Source: Fen-999 sp035654135 (GTDB lineage: Bacteria; Pseudomonadota; Gammaproteobacteria; Burkholderiales; Rhodocyclaceae). From it: a stretch of DNA of 7,875 nucleotides. The notes below the pieces were generated by a model. That model was given only the letters and a program-made list of their open reading frames with translations. It did not search any database and had not been told where the DNA came from. The translations under genes were made by a program, and so were the position numbers. Positions 1 through 7,075 of the stretch are shown one piece after another. Location: contig DASRXN010000097.1 of assembly GCA_035654135.1 (NCBI GenBank), positions 1-7,875 of the forward strand. The letters are read 5' to 3'. Position 1 is the stretch's first letter. Each line of letters starts with the position of its first letter.

Positions 1-3000
1 GCCGACTGCCCGGTCGGCGACACTGCTGGCGGTTCAACCGGCCGTGTTGACCCGCCCTGGGCCTCGACACAGGGCTGGCAAGGTCTGCTCGGCCAGAACA
101 GCTTCATCGAATACGCCATGAAACCCTTTGCTCCGGGCGAAAATGGCGGCATCAAGGGTCACGTCATCTATACATCGACGCGGCCGTTCGATGACCCCGC
201 CCTGCTGCTGCAACTCAGCTGGGAGCCGGGTGTGCCCAACGTAACCGTGAATCTGTATCAGGAAGGCACGGCGGCCGATGGCACCAAGACGCTCAAGCTC
301 GTGGATACCACGACGAGCAGCAGTTGGGACGACTGGGCGCAGGGTTTCCGCTCCGATGGAAGACCCAACATGAACTGTCCGGGCCAGGAAACCACGAGCC
401 CGTTCTACTTCACCATGCAGGGCAGCACGCAGTACCTCAATCCGACAACAGCCCTGGCATATGAGGGGCGTTTCAAGTGTTATGACGGTTGGTCGATGCT
501 GAACCAGGTCCAGCCGGCGCCCTATAACGGCATGTACAAGTTCCCCAGCGTCACGGCGCGCGACCCGGTCAACGGCAAGCAGACCGGCACGAGCTGCCAC
601 ATGGCGACGGCGGCGGAACCCTGGGGGTGCGTACCCAATACGTTCGCGGCGGGGAACGACTTCGACCGCAGCGCGCCAATGCTGCAAGCGGGCAAGTATG
701 TTGTCGAAGTCATCGTGCCGCCAGGTTACGAACTGGTGAAGGAGGAAGACAAGAACATTTTGCTCGGCGATGCCTTCATTGCCCCGGCGGTGCAGCAGTT
801 TGCCGGTTTCGGCAATGTCTTCATCCTGCCCGACCAGGCGGCGATGAATGCCTACTACAACCCGAGAAACACGCTGCAGGCGACCACGAATAATGGTGCC
901 ACGCCCCATCGTGAAGGCGATACCGGATCGATTGAGGTCTTCTGGCCGTGTGTCGGCGAGATGCGTATCGTCCCGGATCTCAACAGCCTTTTCCCGGGAG
1001 CCGGGCAGGCAGCGCCGTTCGCTGGCGCGTCGCGTCCGCTGTGCGATCGCAAGGAGGTTACGCTCAGTGACGAAATGACGGCACTGGCGAAGTTCTACAT
1101 CTTCAGCTCCGCCCATGTTGCCGGCCACTTCACGGGCACCATCACCAACGACTTCGCGTCCGAGTTCGACCCGTTCTCGCCGCAATTCGGCGAGAAACTG
1201 GGCGTGCCCAACGTGCCGGTCGCGTTCAAGGACTTTACCGGCAAGGAAGTGGCCCGTGTCCATGCCGACCAGTGGGGCTCGTACAACGGCCTGAACTTCT
1301 CGACCTTCACGGTCAATCCGCCCAGCCCGAGCGGTTATGTCCCGCAAATGATGATCGCCTGCATGAACGATCCCGGTCCGATACCGGATCCGGCCAATCC
1401 AGGTCAGATGATCACGGATCCAGTCTATAACCCTGCCTACAGCAACTTCTGCTACGAAGTGCCGTTCATGCCCGGACAAACGGCTTATCTCGACACGCCG
1501 GTACTTCCGACCATGGCCCATGCTGCGGGATACAACCTGCCCGACTGCGAATATCCGGATACGACCCCGGCAATCTCGACGGTGGTCAGTTCGGATGCAC
1601 AGGGTCCCTGGGTCAGTACTTCGGGAGCCGGCCACACCCTGACCATCACCGCCTTGGGTGACAAGCGGGTGCTCAATCATTCCTATTCCGGTCCGCAGGC
1701 GACGACCGCCCCATTCAACCAGAAGTTCATTACCCGCCACTACGGATTTGGCAGCAGCGCGGGCACGGTGGCTCTGGTCGGTAGCGACGGCGTCTCACGA
1801 CCGCTGACTAATGTGTCCTGGGGAGACGGCGTCATCACGGGAACGGTGCCAACCATTCCTGCGGCAGCTTCGACCTGCACGCTGCAGCAACGCGGAGTCG
1901 CGGCGGCCACGCGGTGTGCCCAGCTGGTGGTCACTGCGGCCAACGGCAAGCAGTCGATCGACACGGTGACCGTGACCATCGGCGGCAAGGCGCCGACAGT
2001 GATGGCAGCAGGCCAGACCATCCAGTCGGCGATCAATGCTGCGGTCTCGGGCGATCTGATCATCGTGCCTCCGGGTACGTACCGCGAAAACGTGCTGATG
2101 TGGAAGCCGGTGCGTCTGCAAGGCGTCGGCGCCGCCTCGGTGTCGATCAATGCCGATGCACATCCTGCCGAAAAAATGGAAGGCTGGCGGCGGCAGGTGA
2201 ATTGCCTGTTTGGTCTGGCACTGAACGGCCAACCCATCAGCGGTGGCAATCCCTATGATCCATCGGGAACCTACAGCTGCCCGAACTCGATGCGTCAGCA
2301 ATCCGATCGTATCCCGTTCGAGGGTATCCTCGGCTGGGACGTGACGGTCAATGGCAACCTGGCACAGATGATCCAGGAGCCGACGTTGATGGGTGCCTAT
2401 GAAGGCGCGGGCATCACGGTCCTCGGCAAGGGCATCTGGATTCCAGTCGGGTCCGACCAGTTCGGCGCCGCCAATGCCGGTGGTTTCCCGGCCGGATACC
2501 GGTATCTGAACGGCAATACCAACAACAACGCCAACTCCGACTGCCGGACGAATGCGCCGACCAATGTCGTGGGACGTGATTACACCACGGCGAATTTCCT
2601 GTGCAACCCGTCGCGCATCGACGGCATCAGCGTCATCAACAGTTCGCAGGGTGGTGGCGCCATCTTCGTGCACGGCTGGAACCATGGACTGGAAATCGCC
2701 AACACGCGGATTTCCGCCAACCATGGCACGCTGACGGGCGGTATCACCGTCGGCAATGGCGAGTTTCCTGATCCGTTCATCGTCGGCGGTGATGTGGCGC
2801 TTCCTGCTGGTTTGCCCACAGCGGGCCTGGTCGCCGGACAACAGGCAGGTTACGGCTTCAACCGGAGCGTGAACGTGCACCACAACTCCGTCACTGCCAA
2901 TGCCTCGATCGGCGACGCGTTGTACTCCGGCACGCCTTCGGCGGCTGGCGGGGTGACCTTCTGTACCGGTTCCGATGGCTATCGCTTCAACAACAACTGG

Positions 3001-5196
3001 ATCTGCGGCAACCTGAGCTCCGGCGACGCCGGTGGCGTGGCGCATGCAGGCTTCATCAACGATGGCGTCATTGCTCGCAACTGGATTCTTTTCAACCAGA
3101 GCCAGAGTGCGACCATCCCGACCAATGGCGGTGGTCTTGGCATACTGGGTGCTTCACCCGACCGTACGCTGCCCAATGGCCAGGAATGCGGCAACACGGC
3201 AGCAGACCTGGACTGCCCGCCCGGACTGCCCGAGGGTACCGGCCGCAACTTGCTGATCGACGCCAACTTGATCGCGGGCAACAGCGCCGAGAGCGGTACC
3301 GGCGGCGGCATCCGCCTGCAGATGGTCAATGGCCAGGACGTGGTGGCCTTCCCGACCAACTCGAACCGCTGGAACGATGTCACGGTGACGAACAACATCA
3401 TCGCGAACAACGTGGCCGGCTGGGATGGCGGCGGCGTATCGATGCAGGACGCGCTGAAAGTCCGGTTCGTCAATAACACGGTGATCGACAACGATACGAC
3501 GGCTTCCGCGGGTGTGCTGTTCAACACCCTGGGAGCGCCCCTGGCCGCCGTGCCGCCACCGGGCTGCACGCCGCAACCGGATCCGGCCTTGCCGCAGGAT
3601 CCGAGCTGTATCAACCCGGTGATAACCTCGACCAACCAGACTGCGGGGCTGGTGACGATGCCGCATACACCGAATCTCGTCGCAGCATTGCCGAATACGG
3701 TGCCGGCCGGTACGCAGATCCGTTGCCCGTCCGGCTATGGCTACGGTTCCGGTGCACAGTTGAACGATGGTTCGTGCAAGAGCATCTCGCTGCCTTTGCT
3801 GAGCAACAATATCATCTGGCACAACCGTGCGTTCCATATCGAAGTGGGTGACCTTGGCCCGGCTTCACTCGGCCAGAACCAGCAGAAAGTCGTGACGCTG
3901 GTGCCTTCGCTGAATCAGACAGCGACTGGTTTTTGCGCAACGACAGGAACGAGCAATGGTGCGCCTGGTAGCGGCGGAGCAGTGAATTACTGGGATATCG
4001 GCATCCGTGGCGACACGAGCCCGACTCCCAACTCCGGCTCCGGCTTCGTGCTCCAGCCAAGCTATTCCATCCTGACCAATGCAGCGACTTACCCGGGAGC
4101 GAACAATTTGTCGGGTAATCCACTGGTTGTGAGCGCATTCTGTAATGGTTCGCGCCTGCCGCCCGAGAATGGCGGGCACGGCTACAAAGCGCCGCCAGGA
4201 CGCTCGGAAACCACGGGTCTGTATCCGGTGTTCGCGCTGAATCAGATCACGCCCGCTGCGACAGTCGATGAAGGCAACAACTGGATCAATCTGAGCTTCG
4301 GTCCACTGGCTTTGTACTCGAACAATGCCCAGGCAATGGTGGCCGATGCCACGGTAGGTCCGGCTGCAGGCAGCTATTCGATCCAGAGTGGTTCTCCGGC
4401 CCGCAACGCTGGCAACAATAATGCATCCGGTGCGCCGAACTCCGACTTCTTCGGCAACCCGAGGGCCAGGAATGGTGCAAACCGGATCGATATTGGTGCA
4501 GTCGAATACGCTCCTGTCGCAGCTCCGCCACCAGCAATCCCGACGCTGGCTGTGCTAGACAACTTCACCCGGGCGAATACGGGCACCTTGGGGGCGAACT
4601 GGCGTCAGGCTGTGCTCAATCCTTCGCGGATCAATAACGCGCTATGTTCTCGCTCCGGAGTGTCGGCACCCTGTGCGATCCTCAGGGTTAACACCAACCA
4701 GGCATACTCAGTATCGCTTATGGGCCTTGCCGCGGATGCCTATTGGAACGGGGCGGGGAGCGTGTTTGGTGCCAGGCAAGCTGCCGCCTTCACGTTCGCA
4801 AGCACGCCATCGAACAACACAGCGCTTATGTTGAAGGCAACCGGAGCCACCAATGCCGCAGGCTATCAAGCCAACTTCGTGCGCGTCAATTACACGACGG
4901 CCGCAGGCGGCACGGTGGCCATCGAGACGACGACCAACAATGGCGGCAGCTACACGACGGCCGGAAGTCTGACGGGATTCGGCAACTTCGCCAATGGCGA
5001 CACCATGACGGCGATGGTCGACCAGAGAGGCACAGTCTATGTTTGGAAGACGACGGTCGCGAACGTGACGACCTACATCGGTACCGCCACGTTGCCTGCC
5101 AACGCGCTCTGGACGACGGGTGGTGGACGCATCGGCTTGCAGCTCAACTCGTTCGGCTCGCGTATCGATAATTTCGCCGGTGGAACGGTGCCATAA
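1..5196 (+). CDS. Giant secreted beta-helix / choice-of-anchor-Q-like mosaic protein, 5'-partial
   Basis: The reading frame is open from the first base, so the start lies upstream; the ATG at 118 is internal, with in-frame coding before it and no ribosome site. Visible residues 1-1731 read as a chain of extracellular modules. Residues about 50-270 and 372-500 look like CnaB/SdrD-B-type sandwiches (GIKGHV, VPPGYELVKEE, GVPNVPVAFKDFTG). Residues 524-660 resemble an IPT/TIG module (HYGFGSSAGTV, SWGDGVITGTVP). From about 664 a pectate-lyase-type beta-helix begins (QTIQSAINAA, GDLIIVPPGTY) and runs to about 1450 with Asn-rich coils such as VTNNIIANN. A choice-of-anchor-Q-like end follows (SGSPARNAG; DIGAVEY at 1497-1503), then a Pro/Ala linker and a concanavalin-like C-terminal module (LDNFTRA at 1519; IDNFAGG near the end). 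There is no LPXTG, PEP-CTERM or autotransporter barrel. The architecture suggests a surface or matrix protein, or a carbohydrate-binding one; no enzyme activity can be assigned. Frame and fold class are secure, function is not. Confidence 0.9.
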   Translation, partial: ADCPVGDTAGGSTGRVDPPWASTQGWQGLLGQNSFIEYAMKPFAPGENGGIKGHVIYTSTRPFDDPALLLQLSWEPGVPNVTVNLYQEGTAADGTKTLKLVDTTTSSSWDDWAQGFRSDGRPNMNCPGQETTSPFYFTMQGSTQYLNPTTALAYEGRFKCYDGWSMLNQVQPAPYNGMYKFPSVTARDPVNGKQTGTSCHMATAAEPWGCVPNTFAAGNDFDRSAPMLQAGKYVVEVIVPPGYELVKEEDKNILLGDAFIAPAVQQFAGFGNVFILPDQAAMNAYYNPRNTLQATTNNGATPHREGDTGSIEVFWPCVGEMRIVPDLNSLFPGAGQAAPFAGASRPLCDRKEVTLSDEMTALAKFYIFSSAHVAGHFTGTITNDFASEFDPFSPQFGEKLGVPNVPVAFKDFTGKEVARVHADQWGSYNGLNFSTFTVNPPSPSGYVPQMMIACMNDPGPIPDPANPGQMITDPVYNPAYSNFCYEVPFMPGQTAYLDTPVLPTMAHAAGYNLPDCEYPDTTPAISTVVSSDAQGPWVSTSGAGHTLTITALGDKRVLNHSYSGPQATTAPFNQKFITRHYGFGSSAGTVALVGSDGVSRPLTNVSWGDGVITGTVPTIPAAASTCTLQQRGVAAATRCAQLVVTAANGKQSIDTVTVTIGGKAPTVMAAGQTIQSAINAAVSGDLIIVPPGTYRENVLMWKPVRLQGVGAASVSINADAHPAEKMEGWRRQVNCLFGLALNGQPISGGNPYDPSGTYSCPNSMRQQSDRIPFEGILGWDVTVNGNLAQMIQEPTLMGAYEGAGITVLGKGIWIPVGSDQFGAANAGGFPAGYRYLNGNTNNNANSDCRTNAPTNVVGRDYTTANFLCNPSRIDGISVINSSQGGGAIFVHGWNHGLEIANTRISANHGTLTGGITVGNGEFPDPFIVGGDVALPAGLPTAGLVAGQQAGYGFNRSVNVHHNSVTANASIGDALYSGTPSAAGGVTFCTGSDGYRFNNNWICGNLSSGDAGGVAHAGFINDGVIARNWILFNQSQSATIPTNGGGLGILGASPDRTLPNGQECGNTAADLDCPPGLPEGTGRNLLIDANLIAGNSAESGTGGGIRLQMVNGQDVVAFPTNSNRWNDVTVTNNIIANNVAGWDGGGVSMQDALKVRFVNNTVIDNDTTASAGVLFNTLGAPLAAVPPPGCTPQPDPALPQDPSCINPVITSTNQTAGLVTMPHTPNLVAALPNTVPAGTQIRCPSGYGYGSGAQLNDGSCKSISLPLLSNNIIWHNRAFHIEVGDLGPASLGQNQQKVVTLVPSLNQTATGFCATTGTSNGAPGSGGAVNYWDIGIRGDTSPTPNSGSGFVLQPSYSILTNAATYPGANNLSGNPLVVSAFCNGSRLPPENGGHGYKAPPGRSETTGLYPVFALNQITPAATVDEGNNWINLSFGPLALYSNNAQAMVADATVGPAAGSYSIQSGSPARNAGNNNASGAPNSDFFGNPRARNGANRIDIGAVEYAPVAAPPPAIPTLAVLDNFTRANTGTLGANWRQAVLNPSRINNALCSRSGVSAPCAILRVNTNQAYSVSLMGLAADAYWNGAGSVFGARQAAAFTFASTPSNNTALMLKATGATNAAGYQANFVRVNYTTAAGGTVAIETTTNNGGSYTTAGSLTGFGNFANGDTMTAMVDQRGTVYVWKTTVANVTTYIGTATLPANALWTTGGGRIGLQLNSFGSRIDNFAGGTVP

Positions 5197-5212
5197 GAAA
5201 GAACCATGGGGC

Positions 5213-5238
5213 GGGGCGGCCAAATATGAAGTCGCCCC
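5213..5238 (+). terminator. Weak GC-rich hairpin after the giant gene (possible attenuator or partial terminator)
   Basis: GGGGCG at 5213-5218 can pair with CGCCCC at 5233-5238 across a 14-base loop, beginning 16 bases after the stop codon. The left arm also occurs at 5208-5213, so two alternative pairings exist. No T-run follows directly (the next bases are CCTCCAGG), so this is not a good intrinsic terminator. It could stabilise the 3' end of the upstream message or partly reduce read-through. It could also be a chance pairing in GC-rich sequence. Confidence 0.25.
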
Positions 5239-5311
5239 CCTCCAGGTCTTTCGCGTGATCAATGTGGGACATCAAGTCTGATGGGCAGTTTGCAACAGCA
5301 GTGCAGGTCGG

Positions 5312-5319
5312 AAAGGGGA
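5312..5319 (+). promoter_or_regulatory. Ribosome binding site that sets the start of the small exported protein
   Basis: The purine-rich run AAAGGGGA lies 5 bases before the ATG at 5325. The upstream in-frame ATG at 5262 has no comparable site and would put a 21-residue polar extension in front of a signal peptide, so 5325 is the better start. Confidence 0.65.
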
Positions 5320-5324
5320 ATGTA

Positions 5325-5705
5325 ATGAAGGGCTATCGCCTTTTGTACTTGTGTGTTGCAGCGTCGCTGCCATCGCTTGTCCATGCAGACGCGCCTGACA
5401 GCGAATGGCTTGGCAAGCTGCAAAGTGCGCTCGATTTTTGTAGCCAGCATTATCCAACATCGGCACTGCGCTACCGCGAACAGGCAAAGCAACTGCTCCA
5501 GAATGCGACCATGCAAGAGGTGGCCGAGGCGAGACGAATGGGAGGATACAAGGATGCCTATGAAGCCAACCGCGCGGCGCTTGGACAGTTGAATCGGGAT
5601 GAAAGAAGCGCGGCCTGCAACAGCAATTGGCAGGCTGGTACCGACGACCCTTCCGATGTTCGGACTGAGGAAAAGTCGTCCAGTGCTGAAGGAGGCTCGA
5701 CATGA
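5325..5705 (+). CDS. Small exported helical protein with two mature cysteines, uncharacterised
   Basis: The product is 126 residues. Residues 1-21 form a Sec signal peptide: a short basic start (MKGYR), a hydrophobic stretch, then a probable cleavage after VHA. The mature part is about 105 residues and mainly helical by composition. It has a charged, Gln/Ala/Glu-rich middle and a hydrophilic Ser/Glu/Gly-rich tail. It keeps two cysteines, C39 (DFCSQHYP) and C98 (AACNSNW), well placed for a single periplasmic disulfide between helices. C10 lies in the signal peptide too early to be a convincing lipobox. The stop overlaps the next start (ATGA), so the two genes are probably translationally coupled. 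I do not recognise the family. The periplasmic location is well supported; a chaperone or adaptor role for its neighbours is only a guess. Confidence 0.8.
   Translation: MKGYRLLYLCVAASLPSLVHADAPDSEWLGKLQSALDFCSQHYPTSALRYREQAKQLLQNATMQEVAEARRMGGYKDAYEANRAALGQLNRDERSAACNSNWQAGTDDPSDVRTEEKSSSAEGGST
5689..5695 (+). promoter_or_regulatory. Strong Shine-Dalgarno site inside the preceding gene
   Basis: AAGGAGG, a near-perfect match to the anti-Shine-Dalgarno sequence, sits 6 bases before the ATG at 5702. It lies in the last codons of the upstream gene, encoding part of its Glu-Gly-Gly tail. It strongly supports the 5702 start and coupling through the ATGA overlap. Confidence 0.85.
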
Positions 5706-6241
5706 TCTGGCTTACAAGGAATTTGAATTGGAAGTGGTGTTCGACGCTGGCTGTGACGCTCGCGTTGAGTGGCCAGCTATCGGGTCTGGCACTGGCCCAA
5801 TCAACGCAGAAAGAGACCGCAACGGCGAAACCGGTTTCGGCGGAGGTGCCTGCGCGGAAGACCTCCCCCTACCATCCTGAGAGGATCATGAAAAGCTCGA
5901 AGGGCTACTATCAGGCGGTCTGGGGGATCGACAATCTGCTGGTACGCCAGACGGCGTCGGGCAATCTGATCCGCTTCAGTTACCGTGTTGTCGATTCGAA
6001 GCGTGCCATGGCACTTGGCGACAGCAAGGCGACACCGTACATGTATGGCCAACGCAGCCGGGCGATGCTTCAAGTCCCCGTCATGAACAAGGTCGGCCAA
6101 TTGCGGCAGACCACCGGCAATGCCGAATCTGGACAAGACTACTGGATGGTGTTTTCGAACAAGGGCAATTTTGTCAAGGTGGGAGATCGAGTCGATGTAA
6201 TCATCGGTTCATTTCGCGCTGTTGGCCTGATGGTTGAATGA
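5702..6241 (+). CDS. Exported protein of an uncharacterised, probably conserved family
   Basis: The product is 179 residues. A long signal peptide spans residues 1-32: basic residues in the first eleven positions, a hydrophobic core, and a probable cleavage after ALA before QST. A low-complexity Thr/Lys/Ala/Pro linker follows to about residue 55. The compact C-terminal domain (about 65-179) alternates hydrophobic and polar residues as in a beta-rich fold. It carries motifs that look conserved: YYQAVWGIDNL, IRFSYRVVD, a KVGQLRQT stretch, YWMVFSNKG, and a closing VGDRVDVIIGSFRAVGL. It has no cysteine in the mature part and no transmembrane segment after the signal. From memory similar domains occur in other proteobacteria without assigned function, but I could not check this. 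The start is fixed by a strong ribosome site and a four-base overlap with the gene before. It may be a periplasmic or outer-membrane-associated accessory of the giant protein; that is inference. Confidence 0.82.
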   Translation: MIWLTRNLNWKWCSTLAVTLALSGQLSGLALAQSTQKETATAKPVSAEVPARKTSPYHPERIMKSSKGYYQAVWGIDNLLVRQTASGNLIRFSYRVVDSKRAMALGDSKATPYMYGQRSRAMLQVPVMNKVGQLRQTTGNAESGQDYWMVFSNKGNFVKVGDRVDVIIGSFRAVGLMVE

Positions 6242-6257
6242 CTTTGCGACATGCGAC

Positions 6258-6264
6258 GGAAGGA
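6258..6264 (+). promoter_or_regulatory. Ribosome binding site that decides the start of the first LolA-like gene
   Basis: GGAAGGA lies 7 bases before the ATG at 6272. The earlier in-frame ATG at 6251 lacks a purine-rich site and would place seven mostly polar residues before MKRIF, so 6272 is preferred. Confidence 0.7.
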
Positions 6265-6271
6265 TACAGTC

Positions 6272-7072
6272 ATGAAACGAATTTTCTGCTTCGCTGCCGG
6301 TATGGTCTCTCTCAGCGCCACGGCAGCTATCTCGACCCAGGCCGGTACGAGTGGCACGCTGACGGCGGACCAGATCATCGAAAGAAACATTGCCGCGCGC
6401 GGCGGTCTGGACGCCTGGCGTTCCGTCGGCACTCTCACAATGTCAGGCACACTGGAGGCGGGCGGCAAGAAGAACACGGCATTGCCATTCGTGTTGAAAT
6501 TGAAACGGTCGAACAAGAGTCGCCTGGAGATCAAATTTGCCGATCAAATGGCGGTGCAGGTGTACGACGGCACGCAAGGCTGGAAGGTGAGGCCTTTCCT
6601 CGGGCGCAACGAAGTGGAGCCTTACACGGCGGCCGAGTCGAAGGCGGCTGAGTCCTGGCAGGAGCTAGACGGTCCGCTGATCGACCACGCCAACAAGGGA
6701 ACGCGGGTTTCATTGGTAGGAGAGGAAGCCGTCGAAGGACGGAGGGCATACAAGCTGAAGCTGACACTGAAGAGCGGCGAGGAACGGCACCTGTGGGTCG
6801 ATGCGGCGAATTTCCTGGAAGTGAAGACCGATGGCGAGCCACGGAAGATGGATGGCAAACTGCGCAATGTCGCCATCTATTATCGTGACTACAAGGCCGA
6901 ACAAGGTTTGAATGTGCCACACACATTTGAAACGGTGGTGGAGGGTTTCAAGCAAGCGCAGCCTCACAAGATGAGCATTGAGCGTGTGACTGTCAATCCG
7001 CCGCTCGATGATAAGTTGTTCACCAGACCTGAACTCCCCGTAGCCAAGGCTTCCATCCAACAGGAGAGGTGA
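6272..7072 (+). CDS. LolA-like periplasmic protein (outer-membrane lipoprotein-sorting type), first tandem copy
   Basis: The product is 266 residues starting MKRIF, with a Sec signal peptide ending near residues 19-24 (candidate sites after ATAA or TQA). The mature protein opens with the hallmark of this LolA-related group: an amphipathic helix, IIERNIAARGGLDAWR at 35-50, followed by strands (TLTMSGTLE). Then come VYDGTQGWKVRP, EPYTAAE, a DGPLIDH loop, VEGRRAYKL, LWVDAANFLEV and the closing NPPLDD. Classical LolA is about 200 residues and carries lipoproteins across the periplasm. This longer, divergent type has the same half-open beta-barrel pattern but no proven ligand, and it is not the housekeeping lolA. 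A paralogue follows after 3 bases, so the two are almost certainly co-transcribed. The fold assignment is fairly secure from motif pattern; the cargo (lipid, lipoprotein or the giant neighbour) is unknown. Confidence 0.85.
   Translation: MKRIFCFAAGMVSLSATAAISTQAGTSGTLTADQIIERNIAARGGLDAWRSVGTLTMSGTLEAGGKKNTALPFVLKLKRSNKSRLEIKFADQMAVQVYDGTQGWKVRPFLGRNEVEPYTAAESKAAESWQELDGPLIDHANKGTRVSLVGEEAVEGRRAYKLKLTLKSGEERHLWVDAANFLEVKTDGEPRKMDGKLRNVAIYYRDYKAEQGLNVPHTFETVVEGFKQAQPHKMSIERVTVNPPLDDKLFTRPELPVAKASIQQER
7062..7069 (+). promoter_or_regulatory. Ribosome binding site supporting a GTG start
   Basis: AGGAGAGG lies 6 bases before GTG at 7076 and overlaps the last codons of the preceding gene. It is the main reason to accept GTG rather than the in-frame ATG at 7103, which would cut into the signal peptide and has no such site. 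Confidence 0.75.
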
Positions 7073-7075
7073 CCC

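Larger units (their letters stand above)
5197..5324 (+). other. Intergenic gap between the giant gene and the small-gene cluster
   Basis: These 128 bases are the only sizeable non-coding stretch in the window. The gap holds a GC-rich inverted repeat near its start and the ribosome site of the next gene at its end. I looked for a sigma-70-type promoter: TTGCAA at 5290-5295 could be a -35 box, but no convincing -10 box follows at the right distance. Whether the downstream genes have their own promoter or depend on read-through cannot be decided from the sequence. Confidence 0.6.

Noticed and set aside
118..120. ATG at 118 as the true start of the giant protein
   Set aside because: The same frame is open and coding-like back to base 1, no ribosome site precedes the ATG, and no signal peptide follows.
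34..1740. Long minus-strand open frame of 568 codons, with similar ones at 1795-3045, 3154-3837 and 3865-4179
   Set aside because: They align codon for codon with the + strand gene and end only where it uses TCA, TTA or CTA, which are rare in GC-rich genes. The products are Arg/His-rich and motif-free, while the + frame shows clear domains.
2641..3500. DNA-level tandem repeats or CRISPR-like array in the Asn/Gly-rich region
   Set aside because: The periodicity is at protein level (beta-helix coils) and irregular; the nucleotides are not repeated at fixed spacing.
1..5196. Multicopper oxidase domains inside the giant protein
   Set aside because: I looked for HxHG or HCHxxxH copper motifs and saw none in the visible residues; HGWNHG in the beta-helix does not fit.
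5262..5324. Upstream in-frame start for the small exported protein
   Set aside because: It adds 21 polar residues before a good signal peptide and lacks a Shine-Dalgarno site; 5325 has one.
6238..6651. Open frame starting with an ATGA overlap after the 179-residue gene
   Set aside because: It overlaps the LolA-like gene in another frame, has no signal peptide or recognisable motif, and its product is Arg/Gly/His-rich as expected of an out-of-frame reading.
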